Positions 38,641 to 49,475 of a stretch of 64,000 bases of DNA are shown in pieces. Position 1 is the first letter of the stretch. The number at the start of each line of letters is the position of its first letter. The stretch is from Emiliania huxleyi CCMP1516 (Eukaryota > Haptophyta > Isochrysidales > Noelaerhabdaceae), in assembly GCF_000372725.1 (NCBI RefSeq), contig NW_005199402.1:35374-99373 (forward strand), in the 5' to 3' direction. Made by a program: the position numbers and the translations under genes. Below the pieces are notes generated by a model, which was not told where the DNA came from, did no database searches, and was given only the letters and a program-made list of their open reading frames with translations.

Positions 38641-40740
38641 CTACAGGTGGGTGCCGCGCACGGTCGATGACACTCGCAGTTGCAGCGTGGGATGCTCCTG
38701 CGGCTCAGCGATGATGTGCCCCCAATCGACGTGTGCGGATGGATTCGGGGGCGGCCGAGGGTTAGTGCGCAAGTGCTCCAACCGCTGCTCGGTGGCGCGC
38801 AGGTGCACGCCGAGATTTTCGATGGAGGCCGCGGTGATGCCTTGCTGCCGCCGCCCGTCGGCGTCGAGCTCCTCCCACGCCTCCAGCCGTGCGCGCTCCT
38901 GCTCGAGGAATGCCTGAAGGTGCGCCGGCTCGTCGGCCTCCTCGTGCACGTCGCGGTGGTGATCGTCCATCTGTGCGACACTGACCGGCTGTGCGGCGGC
39001 AGCAGCCACCCAGCCGAGCGCCATGCCCCACGCAAAGACATGGCCGTCGCCGTCCACCGCAAGCGCGTGCGCACCGCAGCTGCCCGTGCCAGGGGCACTT
39101 GGAAGCCAGAGGCCGCGGCCAGCGGCGACGACGTGGATAGAGTGGGCCGTCAGCGAATCGAACTGCGTTGGCTGAGAAGGCGGAGGATCCTGGCCGGGTG
39201 CAGCAGCCGTGCCAAAGGTGTACACGGAGCCGTCTGCCGTTGCCACCAGGCTCTGGCCGAGTCCGTGGCCTTCCGGTCCGCCTGCTGAGATGCTGATGAC
39301 CCTCCGGCCGTCGAGAGAGCCACCGATGCGCCGCGCGATCGCGAAGTCACGCGGCGCGAAGCCGTAGCTCAGGCCAGGGTCGTCGTTGGGTGTGGCACCC
39401 AAGCCGAGGCGACCGACTCCCCACAGCAAGCTGCCATCCGCGCCCATCGGGCAGGTGACCCCAAACGACCAGCAGGTGCCGTCTGCGCAGAGCACGAGCG
39501 AGTGGTCCTGCCCCGCGGAACAAGCCGAGGCCACCTGCTGTCCGCTGAGGCCCTGCACAAGACCCACGCCGCTCAGCTCCTCGTAGCGCTGTGGCGACGG
39601 AATGCCGTCCTCGTACACGTCTTCCTCGATGAAGCCACGCCCAAGGCGGGCGTCCGGGTAGCCAAACGACCACAGGTCGCCATCGGCGCCGATGACGAGG
39701 CTATGCTTCTGGCCCGCAGAGACGCCCCGCCCGCGAACTCCCGCGGCCACAAGAGCCTCGATGCGTTTTGGGAGGGCCTGCCGCTCGCACGTCGCACCGT
39801 GACCAAGCCATGGGGCTCCCTGGCGGCGCTGCCAGCCGTGCAGGAGGACGCCACCGCACGAGTGCACCTCTCCGTTGAGGAGCAGGATCAGGCTCGAGGT
39901 GCCGCCAGCCGCAACGGCGGTGGCACGCACGTCAGCAAGCGCTTCGATGCGGCGTGGCGTGTACACCGCTTGGTGGGGCGCGGTCTCACCAGGGGCGAAC
40001 GCACCCATTCCGTGCCTGCCCTGCAGTGGGCTCAGCCACGAGCAGAGGAAGCGAGCGAGAGTGGCGTCCGCCAGTTCGCCCGCCAGCATCTCAAGCCGCT
40101 CCTCATAGGACAGGTGCGCCTCTGCAACGCGGGCCTTCAGCTCGTTCGAGCATCTCGCTTCGTACAGGGCATGCGCCGCTCCTTCGTCGAGTGAGCCGTG
40201 GCCGAGCTGGCCTGCAAGTCGCTGCCGCAAGAAAAGACCTCGCCCGATTCCGCCAACGCGAGCGTGTGCCCCTCTCCCACGCTCACGCTCACGAACCGTA
40301 CGGTGCAACCGGGCACAAGCGTCGGGCCGGGCATGATGACCACGTTATTACCCTGACCGAGCGGGGGACCTGCGCTCGCGGCCCATGATCACGTCGTCGC
40401 CCACCTCCACGCCGCAGGTCAACAACCTGCCGTCCGCGCGCACAAACGCATTGTGCGTGGCGCCTGCAGAGATGGGCTGGTGAACACAGTACCAATCGAA
40501 CCATTCGTACCACAGAAGGAACTGCGTCCAGCTCGATGGGGGCGCGGCGGCGTAGGCAGCACGCACGGTCGGGTTTCGCGCGAGCAATGCCTGCTCCACT
40601 GCAGACGAGGCTTGCCCAGGTGCCGGGCAATGGAAGCAACCCGCAGCACAGTCCACTGCAGCCACGTCCACGACGGCGAGCCGTCGCACGATCTGCGTCA
40701 ACAGGTCGGCAGGGAGCGACGCGAGAGACACCGTCTCCAT
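38641..40740 (-). pseudogene. RCC1-repeat protein with F-box-like N-terminus, two frame breaks
   Basis: The ATG at 40740 opens an F-box-like stretch (SLASLPADLLTQIVRRLAVV) and then RCC1 blades (ISAGATHNAFVRADGRLLTC; VGEGHTLALAESGEVFSCGS; GQLGHGSLDEG; AGQKHSLVIGADGDLWSFG; AGQDHSLVLCADGTCWSFG; GQSLVATADGSVYTFG; HALAVDGDGHVFAWG), as in a 7-blade propeller. The C-terminus is a charged helix. The frame changes twice. Near 40365 one extra C in a run of Cs breaks RERRSPLGQGNNV. Near 40222, between CGSDL and GQLGHG, a second shift is needed. Otherwise coding quality is high, so sequencing or assembly indels are as likely as true loss. Role unknown; RCC1-like proteins act as exchange factors or ubiquitin adaptors. 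Confidence 0.7.
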
Positions 40741-40970
40741 CGGTGGGTCTCCCTACGCCAGGCCCGGGAGGGCATGTAGTTTTTTTTGATAAAGACTTCT
40801 TTTTTTCCGAACCAAATGACGCCAAACACACGATCTTTTTTTCTCCCTCTGGCAGGTACTTTTTCTCTCTCTCTCGCATGTAGCACCCGAAAGGCGGACA
40901 GCGGCTGCAGTATAGACTGGTTCCACATTGATTTAGCCCTCCGTCCGAGCTCGGCCACACGCGGACGTAT
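40741..40970. promoter_or_regulatory. Divergent intergenic region, RCC1-like / proline-rich gene
   Basis: 230 bases between opposed ATGs, T-rich (TTTTTTTTGATAAAGAC, CTTTTTCTCTCTCTCTCG). Confidence 0.35.
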
Positions 40971-41921
40971 ATGAGCGCGTCGCGCTCCGCGCGCGGCCTC
41001 AGTGAGGTTGTTGGGCTGGCTCCCACGAAGAGGAAGGGCCAGCCCTGTGTCTGCGACAAAGCTGCGTTCACCGACTGCCCAGGCCACACAGCCAGCGGGT
41101 TGAACGGGCAGCGAGCGGCGAAGCTGCCGACCCTTCGAACGAAGGCGGAGAGGCTGCTGCGCAGGCTGCGACCAAATGATAGCGCCGACCAGATCGAGGC
41201 GATCTTGGCTCGCAAGAAGCGCGCAGCCGTACACGTCGGCTACCATTGGTCCGAACTGGATGATGCGGAACTGCTCAGAAACGGCGTGGCGAGCCGCCAC
41301 AGCCCGACAGCGCTTCCCTTTCGGCTCAACCCGGGCTGGAAGGACCTTCCTTCCCAGACGGCGCAGACGGCGGCGCCGAAGCGGCAAGGTGCGGCCCTGC
41401 GGCCAGGTCAAGAGGTCGGATGGCTACGCCCCAACGGGCAGACTGCTCTTGGCGTCGTGCAGTCGGGCCCGCATCTACGCAAGACGCAGGGCACGGCACT
41501 TCGCTTCACTGTCGACGTCGAGACGTACGTTGTGAAGCTGAACGACGTGGGGAGGGACAAGCTCGAGACGGTGGATGTGTGCTCGTCAAAGCTGATCGTG
41601 TTTGGAGATGCTACGCGCAAGCCTCCCGCACCGTCCCCTCGCCCGCCCGGGCAACAAGGCGGCACGACGCGGCCTCGGGCCTCTCCAGCCGTGCGAGGCC
41701 CCGGGCCGAGCGACACGCCCCCGACGTCCGGCGCAGCGCCACGGTCGCGCCGTCTGCGCCCCGAGGCGGGTGCATTGTCTTCGCCCATTCGCCCGCCGCC
41801 GGCTCTTCCTGCAGCAGAACCACCTGCGCCGCCCTGCCCGACGCTGTCATCCCAAACCGAGCTGCCGCCACCAGCGACTGCGGCGGCGCCATCGCCGACG
41901 CCGCCGCCGCCGCCGCCGCTC

Positions 41922-41952
<31 letters not shown>

Positions 41953-42584
41953 CGTCACGAGGCGCAGAAGAGTGCGCCGTCCAGCCGGTGCGAAGGTCAC
42001 GGCGACACTCGGCTACTCGGCCGGCGCCGCCGGCGCCGGCGCCGCCGCCCAACTCTGTGGACCCGCAGGCGCCGTCGTCAGGCGAGGCTGCCGCCGCTGT
42101 GGGGGGCGGCGACGGAAGCAGCACGAGTGCCAATAGCGGCTGCGCCGATCGCGGGGCTGCGACCACTTGCGACCCGAGTGCGAGCGCGAGTGGCGGTGGT
42201 GGCAGCGACGCCGCCGCCGCCGCTGTGGGCGCCGGCAGTGCTGCTGGAGGCGATGCGCAGGCAGACGGCACCTCGGACGCGGCAGCCTCGCGGGAGGATC
42301 TCATGCGAGAGCTCGTCGCCGCTCACGCTCGCTTGGAGGAGGAGAGGCAGGCGAGAGGGGACTTGGAGCGCAAAGTGGAGGAGCTCCAGCTTGCCGTGGA
42401 GCGGTCGCACTGCACGCTGTCTCTAGATGCCTTCAAGCTTGACCCACAGCTGCGAGCTCGCTTTGCCCGGGACGCGTGGTTTAATTCCGGCGTTTTTCAT
42501 AATTCTCACCCTACTATACTACAAGTACCGCACACGGCACACGATTGCACCGCGGTCTCCATTCCTTCCGGTCACACAAGTTAG
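40971..42584 (+). CDS. Hypothetical protein: Cys/His N-terminus, proline-rich middle, coiled coil
   Basis: 537 aa, single frame, ATG at 40971. The N-terminal part (CVCDKAAFTDCPGHTASGLN) has a C-x-C...C...H pattern and basic helices (RLLRRLRPNDSADQIEAILA). Residues ~120-215 look folded (LRPGQEVGWLRPNGQTALGV, RFTVDVETYVVKLNDVGRDK), perhaps a small beta domain. Residues ~215-440 are Pro/Ser/Ala/Gly low complexity with poly-Pro. Residues ~440-490 form a coiled coil (HARLEEERQARGDLERKVEE). The last ~55 residues (LDPQLRARFARDAWFNSGVF) may be structured. Not recognised. Codon composition fits the genome. About 120 bases of its poly-Pro region recur at 46918, next to the gap. Confidence 0.5.
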
Positions 42585-43435
42585 CAACAGTTCCCCACTA
42601 GAATGAGCTGTGGTTGCATGCGTGCGTCCCTTCCTTTACGCTTTAGGAGGAGTGTGAAGAGATCCCTAGAAGCGTTTCTAAGTCTTAAGCGCCAGATGGT
42701 GCGGTGGCAGCTCTGTTTGGCTCCTCTCGCCCGCAGGGCCGGGGCACTGGCCACGGCCTCGCCGACCACTACCCACTAGAAGGCGGCCCACCCACCACGC
42801 GCACTACGTTTTTGGGCGAAGTGGCGAAAAAACAAACGCCGAGCGGAAACGGGACATCACTTGGGGGAATGTGTTTTCTTTGTGCGGGGAGAAGCACTTA
42901 GGCCTTACCTTACCTCACTGCCCGGCGCCCACGCCTCGAATCTCGGCCATCTCGTACATGGCGCCCTGGAGCGCGTCCTACTCCGACTCGAACTCCGACG
43001 GGAACTGGGGATCAGGACGGGCCCAGAATGGGAGAGGGGGGGGGGGGGGGTTGCCCATCAGGACGGTCACTAGACCGGTGTCCTTGCCCATCAGGTCGGT
43101 CACGCTCACCTGGTTCTGAAGGAGGCGCGACGCGAGGTCAGGATGGTGAGACAGGGCGGCCATGTGACATGCACAACAACAACATGTACATGTATGCACG
43201 GGGAGAGCGGAGGGTCCGATGCGCTAGATGAATCGAGCTTTCGACTGAGACCGGCGGGCGGGGACACGAATGGGAGAGCTGGTCGTTTCCGCAGGCGAAA
43301 GGTTCCTCCCTCTTTGCGGGATGTCTCTGGGCCCGAGAGCGATGCGCCATGTGTGTGTCCGCCTATTTTCGAAAATATCTAGAAATAAAAAGAAAAGCAT
43401 TGACAAATCGCGCCCCCAAGCCGGCGCCTCTCAGG
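42585..43435. other. Intergenic region with a short broken coding fragment
   Basis: On the minus strand at ~43160-43060 the peptide AALSHHPDLASRLLQNQVSV, then TDLMGKDTGLVTVLMG, reads like coding sequence. A second piece (~43020-42925, QFPSEFESE-stop-DALQGAMYEMAEIRG) contains a stop. I suspect a decayed gene fragment (the first part weakly recalls an STI1-type helix repeat) but cannot name it. Confidence 0.35.
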
Positions 43436-43439
43436 CGAC

Positions 43440-43610
43440 TGATGCCGCCACCACACAGGGATTTTCACCCACCCTTGGGCGTCTGCCTCTTCCTATCTCT
43501 CTTCGCAGTCCCTCCAGAAAGAAAGAAAGAAAACAGACAAGCCAAGGGCAGTCCCTCCATTCTCGCTTCACGTTCGAGTACTTGGAGCACTTGGAGTGCA
43601 GTCATTAGCC
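43440..43610 (+). repeat. Dispersed repeat B, copy upstream of the aminotransferase gene
   Basis: Contains GCCGCCACCACACAGGGATT, then CACCCACCCTTGGGCGTCTG and CCTCTTCCTATCTCTCTTCG. Next is the A/G-rich GAAAGAAAGAAAGAAAACAG, and finally CTTGGAGCACTTGGAGTGCA. Same strand as the gene that starts 80 bases later. Confidence 0.8.
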
Positions 43611-43689
43611 TCACATCCAGGGCCGGGGAGCTAAGAAGCGCACCCAGCGTGCCGTGAAATCTTTTTCTGTGGCTAACCTTGATATTTCC

Positions 43690-46600
43690 ATGTTGGTGAG
43701 CTCGGGCCGACGCGTCCTCTCCGTCACGCGTGCCCGGCTCCTCTCGACCGTCGCCGTCGCGTCGATGGAGGATGGCTCCCTGCGGGCGCACGTCTCGCGC
43801 CGTGGCCGCGAAGCCCCGGCGCTGCTGCCCCGCTACTTGTCGGATGCACGCGGCGTCGAGACCTTCGACGCGGTGTCGCGGCCCGACGGTGTGCTCCAGC
43901 TGTCTGTCGCGGAGAACCAGATGATATCGGACTGGCTCGTGCCACGGATCCGGTCGATCGCTGCCTCTCCCGCCTCGGACGCGCACGGCGGCGGCGCTGG
44001 GCTCTTTGAGCAGGCCGACATCTTCTACCAGCAGACGCACGGCACGCCGCAGTGCCGTGCGGCGGTCGCGGCGCACATGGAACGGGTGCTCTGCGGCGGC
44101 TCGTACCCGATCGACCCGGACAAGCTCGTCGTCGGCGCGGGCTGCAACGCGGTCCTCGAGAATTTGCTGTTTGCGCTCGCAGACGCGGGCGAGGGCGTCC
44201 TCGTGCCTCGGCCGTACTACGCGGCGTTCGAGTTCGACCTGCGGGCGCGCGCCGCACTTGAGGTGCTCCCCGTCGCGATCCGGCGCGGCGGCTTCGAGGC
44301 TTCGGGCTACTACCCCACCGCAGACGCGCTCGAGGCTCGCTGCGCCTGCCGTGCCAGATCTCGGCCAGATCTCGGCCAGATCTCGGCCAGATCTCGGCCA
44401 GATCTCGGCCGCACCTCGGCCGCACCTCGGCCGCACCTCGACTGCACACACCTAGGCGGCCTACGCGTCGGCGCTGTCTCGCGGCATCGCCCCCCGCGTG
44501 CTTCTGCTCTCATCGCCGAACAACCCTCTCGGCTTCTGCTACCCGGAAGAGGCTCCGGGGGCCGGGAGGGGGAGAGTCTGCACTCCTCTCGCCTCGCATG
44601 ACTGGTCCTCCTTCCCTTTGCTAGGTCCTCGCCGAGTGCTGGGACTGGGCAGAGTCCAAGGAGAGCCCTCTGTCCCCGGCCGAGATGCAGCCGAGATGCG
44701 CCCCGAGATGCAGCCGTGATGTGCGGCCGAGAGGCAGCCGAGAGGCAGCCGGGAGATGGCCGAGATGCAGCCGAGGTGCAGCCGAGGTGCGGCCGAGATG
44801 CGGCCCGAGGTGCGGCCGAGGTGCAGCCGAGGTGCAGCCGAGGTGCAGCCGAGGTCGTAGGAGAATTTGCACGTCATCTCGGACGAGATCTACGCCCGCT
44901 CCGTCTACCGCACACCAGCCGACGGGCAGCCGCCTTGGACATCGCTCGCCACGGTGGGTTGGGCGGCGGGCGAGGGCGAGGGCGAGGCGGGTGCAGGATG
45001 AGGCCCTCCGCGTGTGAGTGAGTCAGGTGGCGGCGAGGCGAGGCCGGCAGCTCGGCCCGTCGGCCCACCTCGTCTGGGCTCTCTCCAAGGACCCCCCCCC
45101 CCCCCTCCCCCCTCTCGTTTCCCCTGCACGGCCCCTAGGCTTGACCTCGCTCTCTCGTTGGCTCTCTGGCTCTTGTCCCCGACATCCCGACACCTGGCCC
45201 TGACCTCCACCCCCCACCCCTCACCCCCCACCCCTCACCCCCCACCCCTCACCCCTCGCCCCTCACCCCCCACCCCTCACCCCTCACCCCCCACCCCTCA
45301 CCCACCACCCCTCGCCCCTCACCCCCCACCCCTCACCCCCCACCCCTCACCCCCCACCCCTCGCCCCTCACCCCTCACCCCCCACCCCTCGCCCCTCACC
45401 CCCCACCCCTCACCCACCACCCCTCGCCCCTCGCCCCCTACCCACCACCCCTCACCCCCTACCCCTCACCCCCTACCCCTCGTGCGTGCCTTTCTCCCAG
45501 GACTTCGCTCTCTCGGGCCTCCGCGTCGGCGCCCTCTACACCGAGACCGAGCTCACGCTGACCGGCAGTCCCCTCGAGACCTCGAGACCTCGAGACCTCG
45601 AGACCACTTCCTCACGTGTCACCCTCTACACTGAGAGAACGAGGCGATCCGCATCGCATCACTCTTATTCTGTCACACCATCGCAGGCGCTCTCTACACC
45701 GAGAACGAGGCGATCCGCACGCCGCTGCAGAAGCTCAACGACCTCTGCCAGGCGAGAGGCGGCCGAGATGCGGCCGAGATGCGGCCGAGATGCGGCCGAG
45801 ATGCGGCCGAGATGCGGCCGAGATGCGGCCGAGATCGAGACGAAGATGTTCTCGACGCCCGGGAGAGGGATCGGCCGCCCAGCAAACTTTTACCCACGCG
45901 CAAGGCTCGCCCCAACACCTCCGCGCGTTGACCTCCCCCCCCCCCTCCCCCCCCTCCCCCCCTCCTTCTCCCCTCCCCCTCCTTGCAGGTTGGCTCACCG
46001 ACTCAGGCAGCCGCCTCACGCCTCCTCCTCTCCCCGCCCCTTCCGACCCCTATCCCTGACCCCCCCACCCCACCCCCCACCCCCCCCCTCGGCCCGCCCG
46101 CCCGCACCCCCCTGACACCTCTACCCCTCTTGACGCCCTTACCCCTCTTGACGCCCTTACCCCTCTTGACGCCCGCCCCCCTCCGCAGGCCATCGTCTCG
46201 CGCCTCCTCACCGACCAACTCGACGCTGCCACGCCACGCAAGCTCTGGTGCGCCGGCCACGGGAGAGGAGGGAGAGGAGGGGAGACGGGCGGCGGCCCCC
46301 ACCTCGGAAGCCTCTCGGAGCCTTCTCTCTCGGAGCCTTCTCGCAGGTGCGCCGCCATGGAGGAGGCCAACGCAGCGCGTCTCCGCTCGAGGTGCTCTTC
46401 GCTGCGGGCCTTTGGAGGAGGGGTGGCGAGGTGGTACTCACTGCCCCCTGCCTCTTCGGAGGAAGGTACGACCGCCTCACCGCCGTCCTCGACCAGGGCG
46501 GCCTCCGCTATCTCGACGCCGGGGCGGGCCTCTTTCTGTGGATCGACTTGAGGCGCGCCCGCACACCACACTGCACCGCACACCGCACTGCACCGCCCGA

Positions 46601-47530
46601 CCCTCCCTCGCCACTCGCACCACCCGCGCCCCGCCCCTCCCGCCGCCCCTCGCCGCACCGCCGCCCCCCGCCCCTCGCCGCCCATTGACACTGCCCGCCG
46701 CACCGCCTCCCCCCGCCGCACCGCCGCCCCCGCCCCCCCGCCGCCCCCCGTAGCACCGCCTCCCCCCGCCGCACCGCCGCCCCCGCCCCCCCCGCCGAAA
46801 CGCCGCCCTCCCGCCGCNNNNNNNNNNNNNNNNNNNNNNNNNNNNNNNNNNNNNNNNNNNNNNNNNNNNNNNNNNNNNNNNNNNNNNNNNNNNNNNNNNN
46901 NNNNNNNNNNNNNNNNNGGCTCTTCCTGCAGCAGAACCACCTGCGCCGCCTTGCCGGACGCTGTCATCCCAAACAGAGGCTGCCGCCACCAGGGAGTGGG
47001 GCGTCGCCATTCCGGAGCGCCGCCGCTGCCGCCGCAGCACCCGCCCCGCCCGCCGCACCGCCGCCCCCCCGCCGCCCCCCACCCCCCCGCCGCAGGCCCT
47101 TCCTCTCCTACGGCGACTCCGGGCCGCCGCAGCGCGAGAACAGCGGCTCGTGGGCCGGTGCGGTCGGGGTCGAGGAGGCGCTGCTCCCCGCTCGCGAGGC
47201 GGAGCAGAGGGTGAGCGGTGAGAGTCGCGTGGCTGAGAGTCGTAAGCTGCGAGTCGGAGTGGTACAGGCGGAGGCGGAGCGAGCCCTCTACCTGCGCCTC
47301 ATCCACGAGTTCGGCCGCCTCCTCCTCGCGGCCGGCTCAGAGGAGCTGGTGCTCGTCCATCTCAAGTGAGACTCGCCCGTACTCTAGGCCTCCTCCTCAC
47401 GCCGGGCGCGTCGATGCGCTCCGAGGAGCCCGGCCTCTTCCGCTGCGTCTTCTCTGCGGCGACGGAGGAGGGCTTCGAGGTGGCGCTGCAGCGCTTCGCG
47501 CGCCTCGCCGCCGCGCCTCGCGCAACATGA
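43690..47530 (+). CDS. Class-I PLP aminotransferase, ACC-synthase-like, multi-exon with repeat-filled introns
   Basis: Exon 1 (43690-~44337) has an Arg/Ser-rich start then LQLSVAENQMISDWLVPRIR, YQQTHGTPQCRAAVAAHMER, LVVGAGCNAVLENLLFALAD and VPRPYYAAFEFDL. Later exons: SRGIAPRVLLLSSPNNPLGF (~44459), VLAECWDWAE (~44626), LHVISDEIYARSVYRTPADG (~44870), GPSAHLVWALSK (~45050, PLP Lys at exon end), DFALSGLRVG (~45502), ALYTENEAIRTPLQKLNDLC (45690), GSPTQ (~45990), AIVSRLLTDQLDAATPRKLW (~46190), MEEANAARLRSR (~46358), YDRLTAVLDQGGLRYLDAGA... LFLWIDLR (~46465), ERALYLRLIHEFGRLLL (~47280) and SMRSEEPGLFRCVFSAATEE to TGA 47530. The order follows ACC synthase-type fold-I enzymes (AENQ, NPLG, SDEIYA, SKD, LRVG). 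Ethylene-type chemistry is not implied. The 100-N gap lies in an intron, so one exon may be missing. The donor after SK (GACCCC) is abnormal. Confidence 0.82.
44355..44445 (+). repeat. Intronic minisatellite AGATCTCGGCC / ACCTCGGCCGC in the aminotransferase gene
   Basis: Five AGATCTCGGCC units followed by four ACCTCGGCCGC-type units, just after exon 1. Confidence 0.9.
44683..44862 (+). repeat. Intronic minisatellite GATGCAGCCGAG in the aminotransferase gene
   Basis: About 14 variants of GCCGAGATGCAG, GCCGAGAGGCA and GCCGAGGTGCA in a row. Confidence 0.9.
45195..45482 (+). repeat. Intronic minisatellite CACCCCTCACCCC in the aminotransferase gene
   Basis: About 30 units of CACCCCTCACCCC or CGCCCCTCACCCC, nearly pure pyrimidine plus A. 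Confidence 0.95.
45765..45838 (+). repeat. Intronic minisatellite GAGATGCGGCC in the aminotransferase gene
   Basis: Seven near-perfect copies of GCGGCCGAGAT. Confidence 0.95.
46118..46185 (+). repeat. Intronic repeat CCCTTACCCCTCTTGACG
   Basis: Four head-to-tail copies of the 18-base unit. Confidence 0.9.
46818..46917. other. Assembly gap (100 N)
   Basis: Exactly 100 N, so probably a gap of unknown length, inside a Pro-coding-like low-complexity intron (GCACCGCCGCCCCC repeats, 46590-46817). Confidence 0.98.
46918..47040. repeat. Duplicate of part of the proline-rich gene (41810-41930)
   Basis: GGCTCTTCCTGCAGCAGAAC and ACGCTGTCATCCCAAAC are shared and the match fades through a GCC-rich end. 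It borders the gap, so the rest of the duplicate may lie in the missing sequence. Confidence 0.75.
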
Positions 47531-48771
47531 GGCGGCTCTTTCGGTGCGCGCTGAGACACAGCATGGACACCAAGGCGCTCGCGGCCCGCGTTGTCCGAAC
47601 TTGGTGGCTGTTTCCGAGAAGAAGCGCAGACCGCCCCCGCCGCGGCCGTCAGTTCACAGCGCCGACGGAACTTTCACACATCAACAAACACGTCACAAAC
47701 ACGTACACGAACACGTGTGGGACGTGGCATGATTCGTTGATACACACCCTCACCGCGCGCATGTTTTACATGTTCTTTTGTGACTTCATATACGTATATG
47801 GAGAAGTTTGTGTTCGACTTCGAGACCTCGCGTCTCGCGAGCGCGGGCATTCACACCTCCCTCGGCAGAGTCGGCAGTGTGGTTTGGGCAGGGGTGGGCA
47901 GTGTGGGTTTCACACCCGGGGCAGGTAGGGGATCGGGCAGGGAAGTTGTGGCTTGTGCGGCAGTGTGCGGGCAGGGTAGTACGGCAGGGCAGGTCAGGGT
48001 AGTTGGGGTCATAATTGCAGGGCTGAGATTCGGGGTCCAGGTGGTGAAAAAAAGGGTCTAAAGAGACAAATTAAAGTTTTCAAAAGGGGCGCAAGTTACG
48101 CGGCGAGGGAAAAGGGAGCAAAGAGGGGCACCAAAAGGGACAAAAGGGACGCGGTCACGCCAGCGGCTGGCAGCGGTGGTCAGGGCGACCAAGCCGGCGA
48201 TCCCGCTACAAAGGGGAGACAATTGCTGTGAACATGGAATTTAGATACCAATCTCAGTGAGATGTGTGAAGAGGACGGCCGACCGACGAAACACACACGC
48301 GCGAGCTTGCGAGCTCCCGGCCAGTATTCGCCCGTCTACTCCGCCTACCTCGGCTGCTTTGGGTGCCACACCACTCTCGCTCGTCGTCCCGAGCGGTGCG
48401 CCGAGCGTGGTGTGTGTGTGGAGACGTTTACCTCCTACCTTACCTCTCTCTCTGTCGCTCTGCTGTCGCTGCACAGGAGCGGCAGCATCAAACACTGCGC
48501 TCGTAGATGCCCCAGTCGGCCGAATCCATAGGCGCGTCGAACTGCGCCTGCGTACACTTTCTCCCGACGAGCCCACCAGACCACGTGTGGCGATACCCGA
48601 ACGCGACGCACGTGGAGTCGGCGAGGCACGCGTCAGCGACGCCATACCTCAGTCGGCGATAATATTGGTGGTTCCGCAGAGCTTTCCAGAGCCAACTTCA
48701 CCGTTGCGGGTGTCCACGCCCAGCGCAAAGGTGAAGGACTCGTACGGGTCTGGAGTGGAAGGGGGCGATGG

Positions 48772-48803
<32 letters not shown>

Positions 48804-49475
48804 GCGGTGACGGGCATCGCCCATCGCGCCATCGACAGCTCTGGACTGCGCCTCACCACTGACCGGGAAGGCCGCCGAGTGGGTCAGCACCGGTCGCACA
48901 TTGTGGCAGCAGTCAGCAGTGCATGTCTGATAGCTAGAGCAGCAGCGTCAGGGTCGCAGGGTCGGATCGTGTCAAGCCTCTCGCCCGGCCGGCCGCGTGC
49001 AGACGTCGGCCTGTCTGCTGTCTGGAGTGATCTGTCGGCGGTCAGTACGACCGATCAGGTTGGAGGTTTCTCGTGATTGGAGGGTCTATCTGTATGTACT
49101 CCTCGAGATCTCTCCAAATCTGCCCTCTGTTAGACCAGGTTAGATCGGGAAGTCGGTGCTAGTGGAGACTAGTGGAGCCGGGGCCCCGTTTCCGCACTGC
49201 GGCGCGGCGCACGGTGCCTCCGGGGGCCCCCGCGCCACCCCACCAGAGGCTAGCTCCAGCCGCAGCCCCACCCGGCCGCCCGAGAGTGTTCCCGCAGCTA
49301 GGCAGAGTCCAGAGAAGACTAATCCTGGGGGAAGCAACCGGATCTCAGGTGGTGAAAAAAAGGGGGAGACAATTGCTGTGTCCTGTGAGAATTGCCCGTT
49401 TTATTTATTTATTTATTTATGTCCTGTGAGAATGAACATGGAATTCGAATAACAATCTCAATATAATGTGAGATG
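47531..49475. other. Gene-poor region with related flank repeats
   Basis: No complete gene. GGCAGGGT/GGGCAGTGTG-type repeats occupy 47865-48000. Sequence at 48180-48280 (GGAGACAATTGCTGTG, AACATGGAAT, GTGAGATGTG, GAAGAGGACGGC) recurs at 49368-49475 and continues at 50465, on either side of TIR element 4. Confidence 0.5.
48655..48850 (-). CDS. Possible 3' exon of a proline-rich secreted protein
   Basis: On the minus strand a frame reads Pro/Ser repeats (SPPSPSPPPPPPPSPPSTPD), then PYESFTFALGVDTRNGEVGS, GKLCGTTNIIAD and a stop. The C-terminal part looks like folded protein and codon use is natural. No start or upstream exon is identified, and a stop lies upstream in frame near the proposed splice site. 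Architecture recalls the Pro-rich secreted protein at 3312. Weak call. Confidence 0.3.

Noticed and set aside
45014-45634. 206-aa open frame in the aminotransferase gene
   Set aside because: It is the translation of a CACCCCT minisatellite (PPPLTPHPSP repeats) within an intron.
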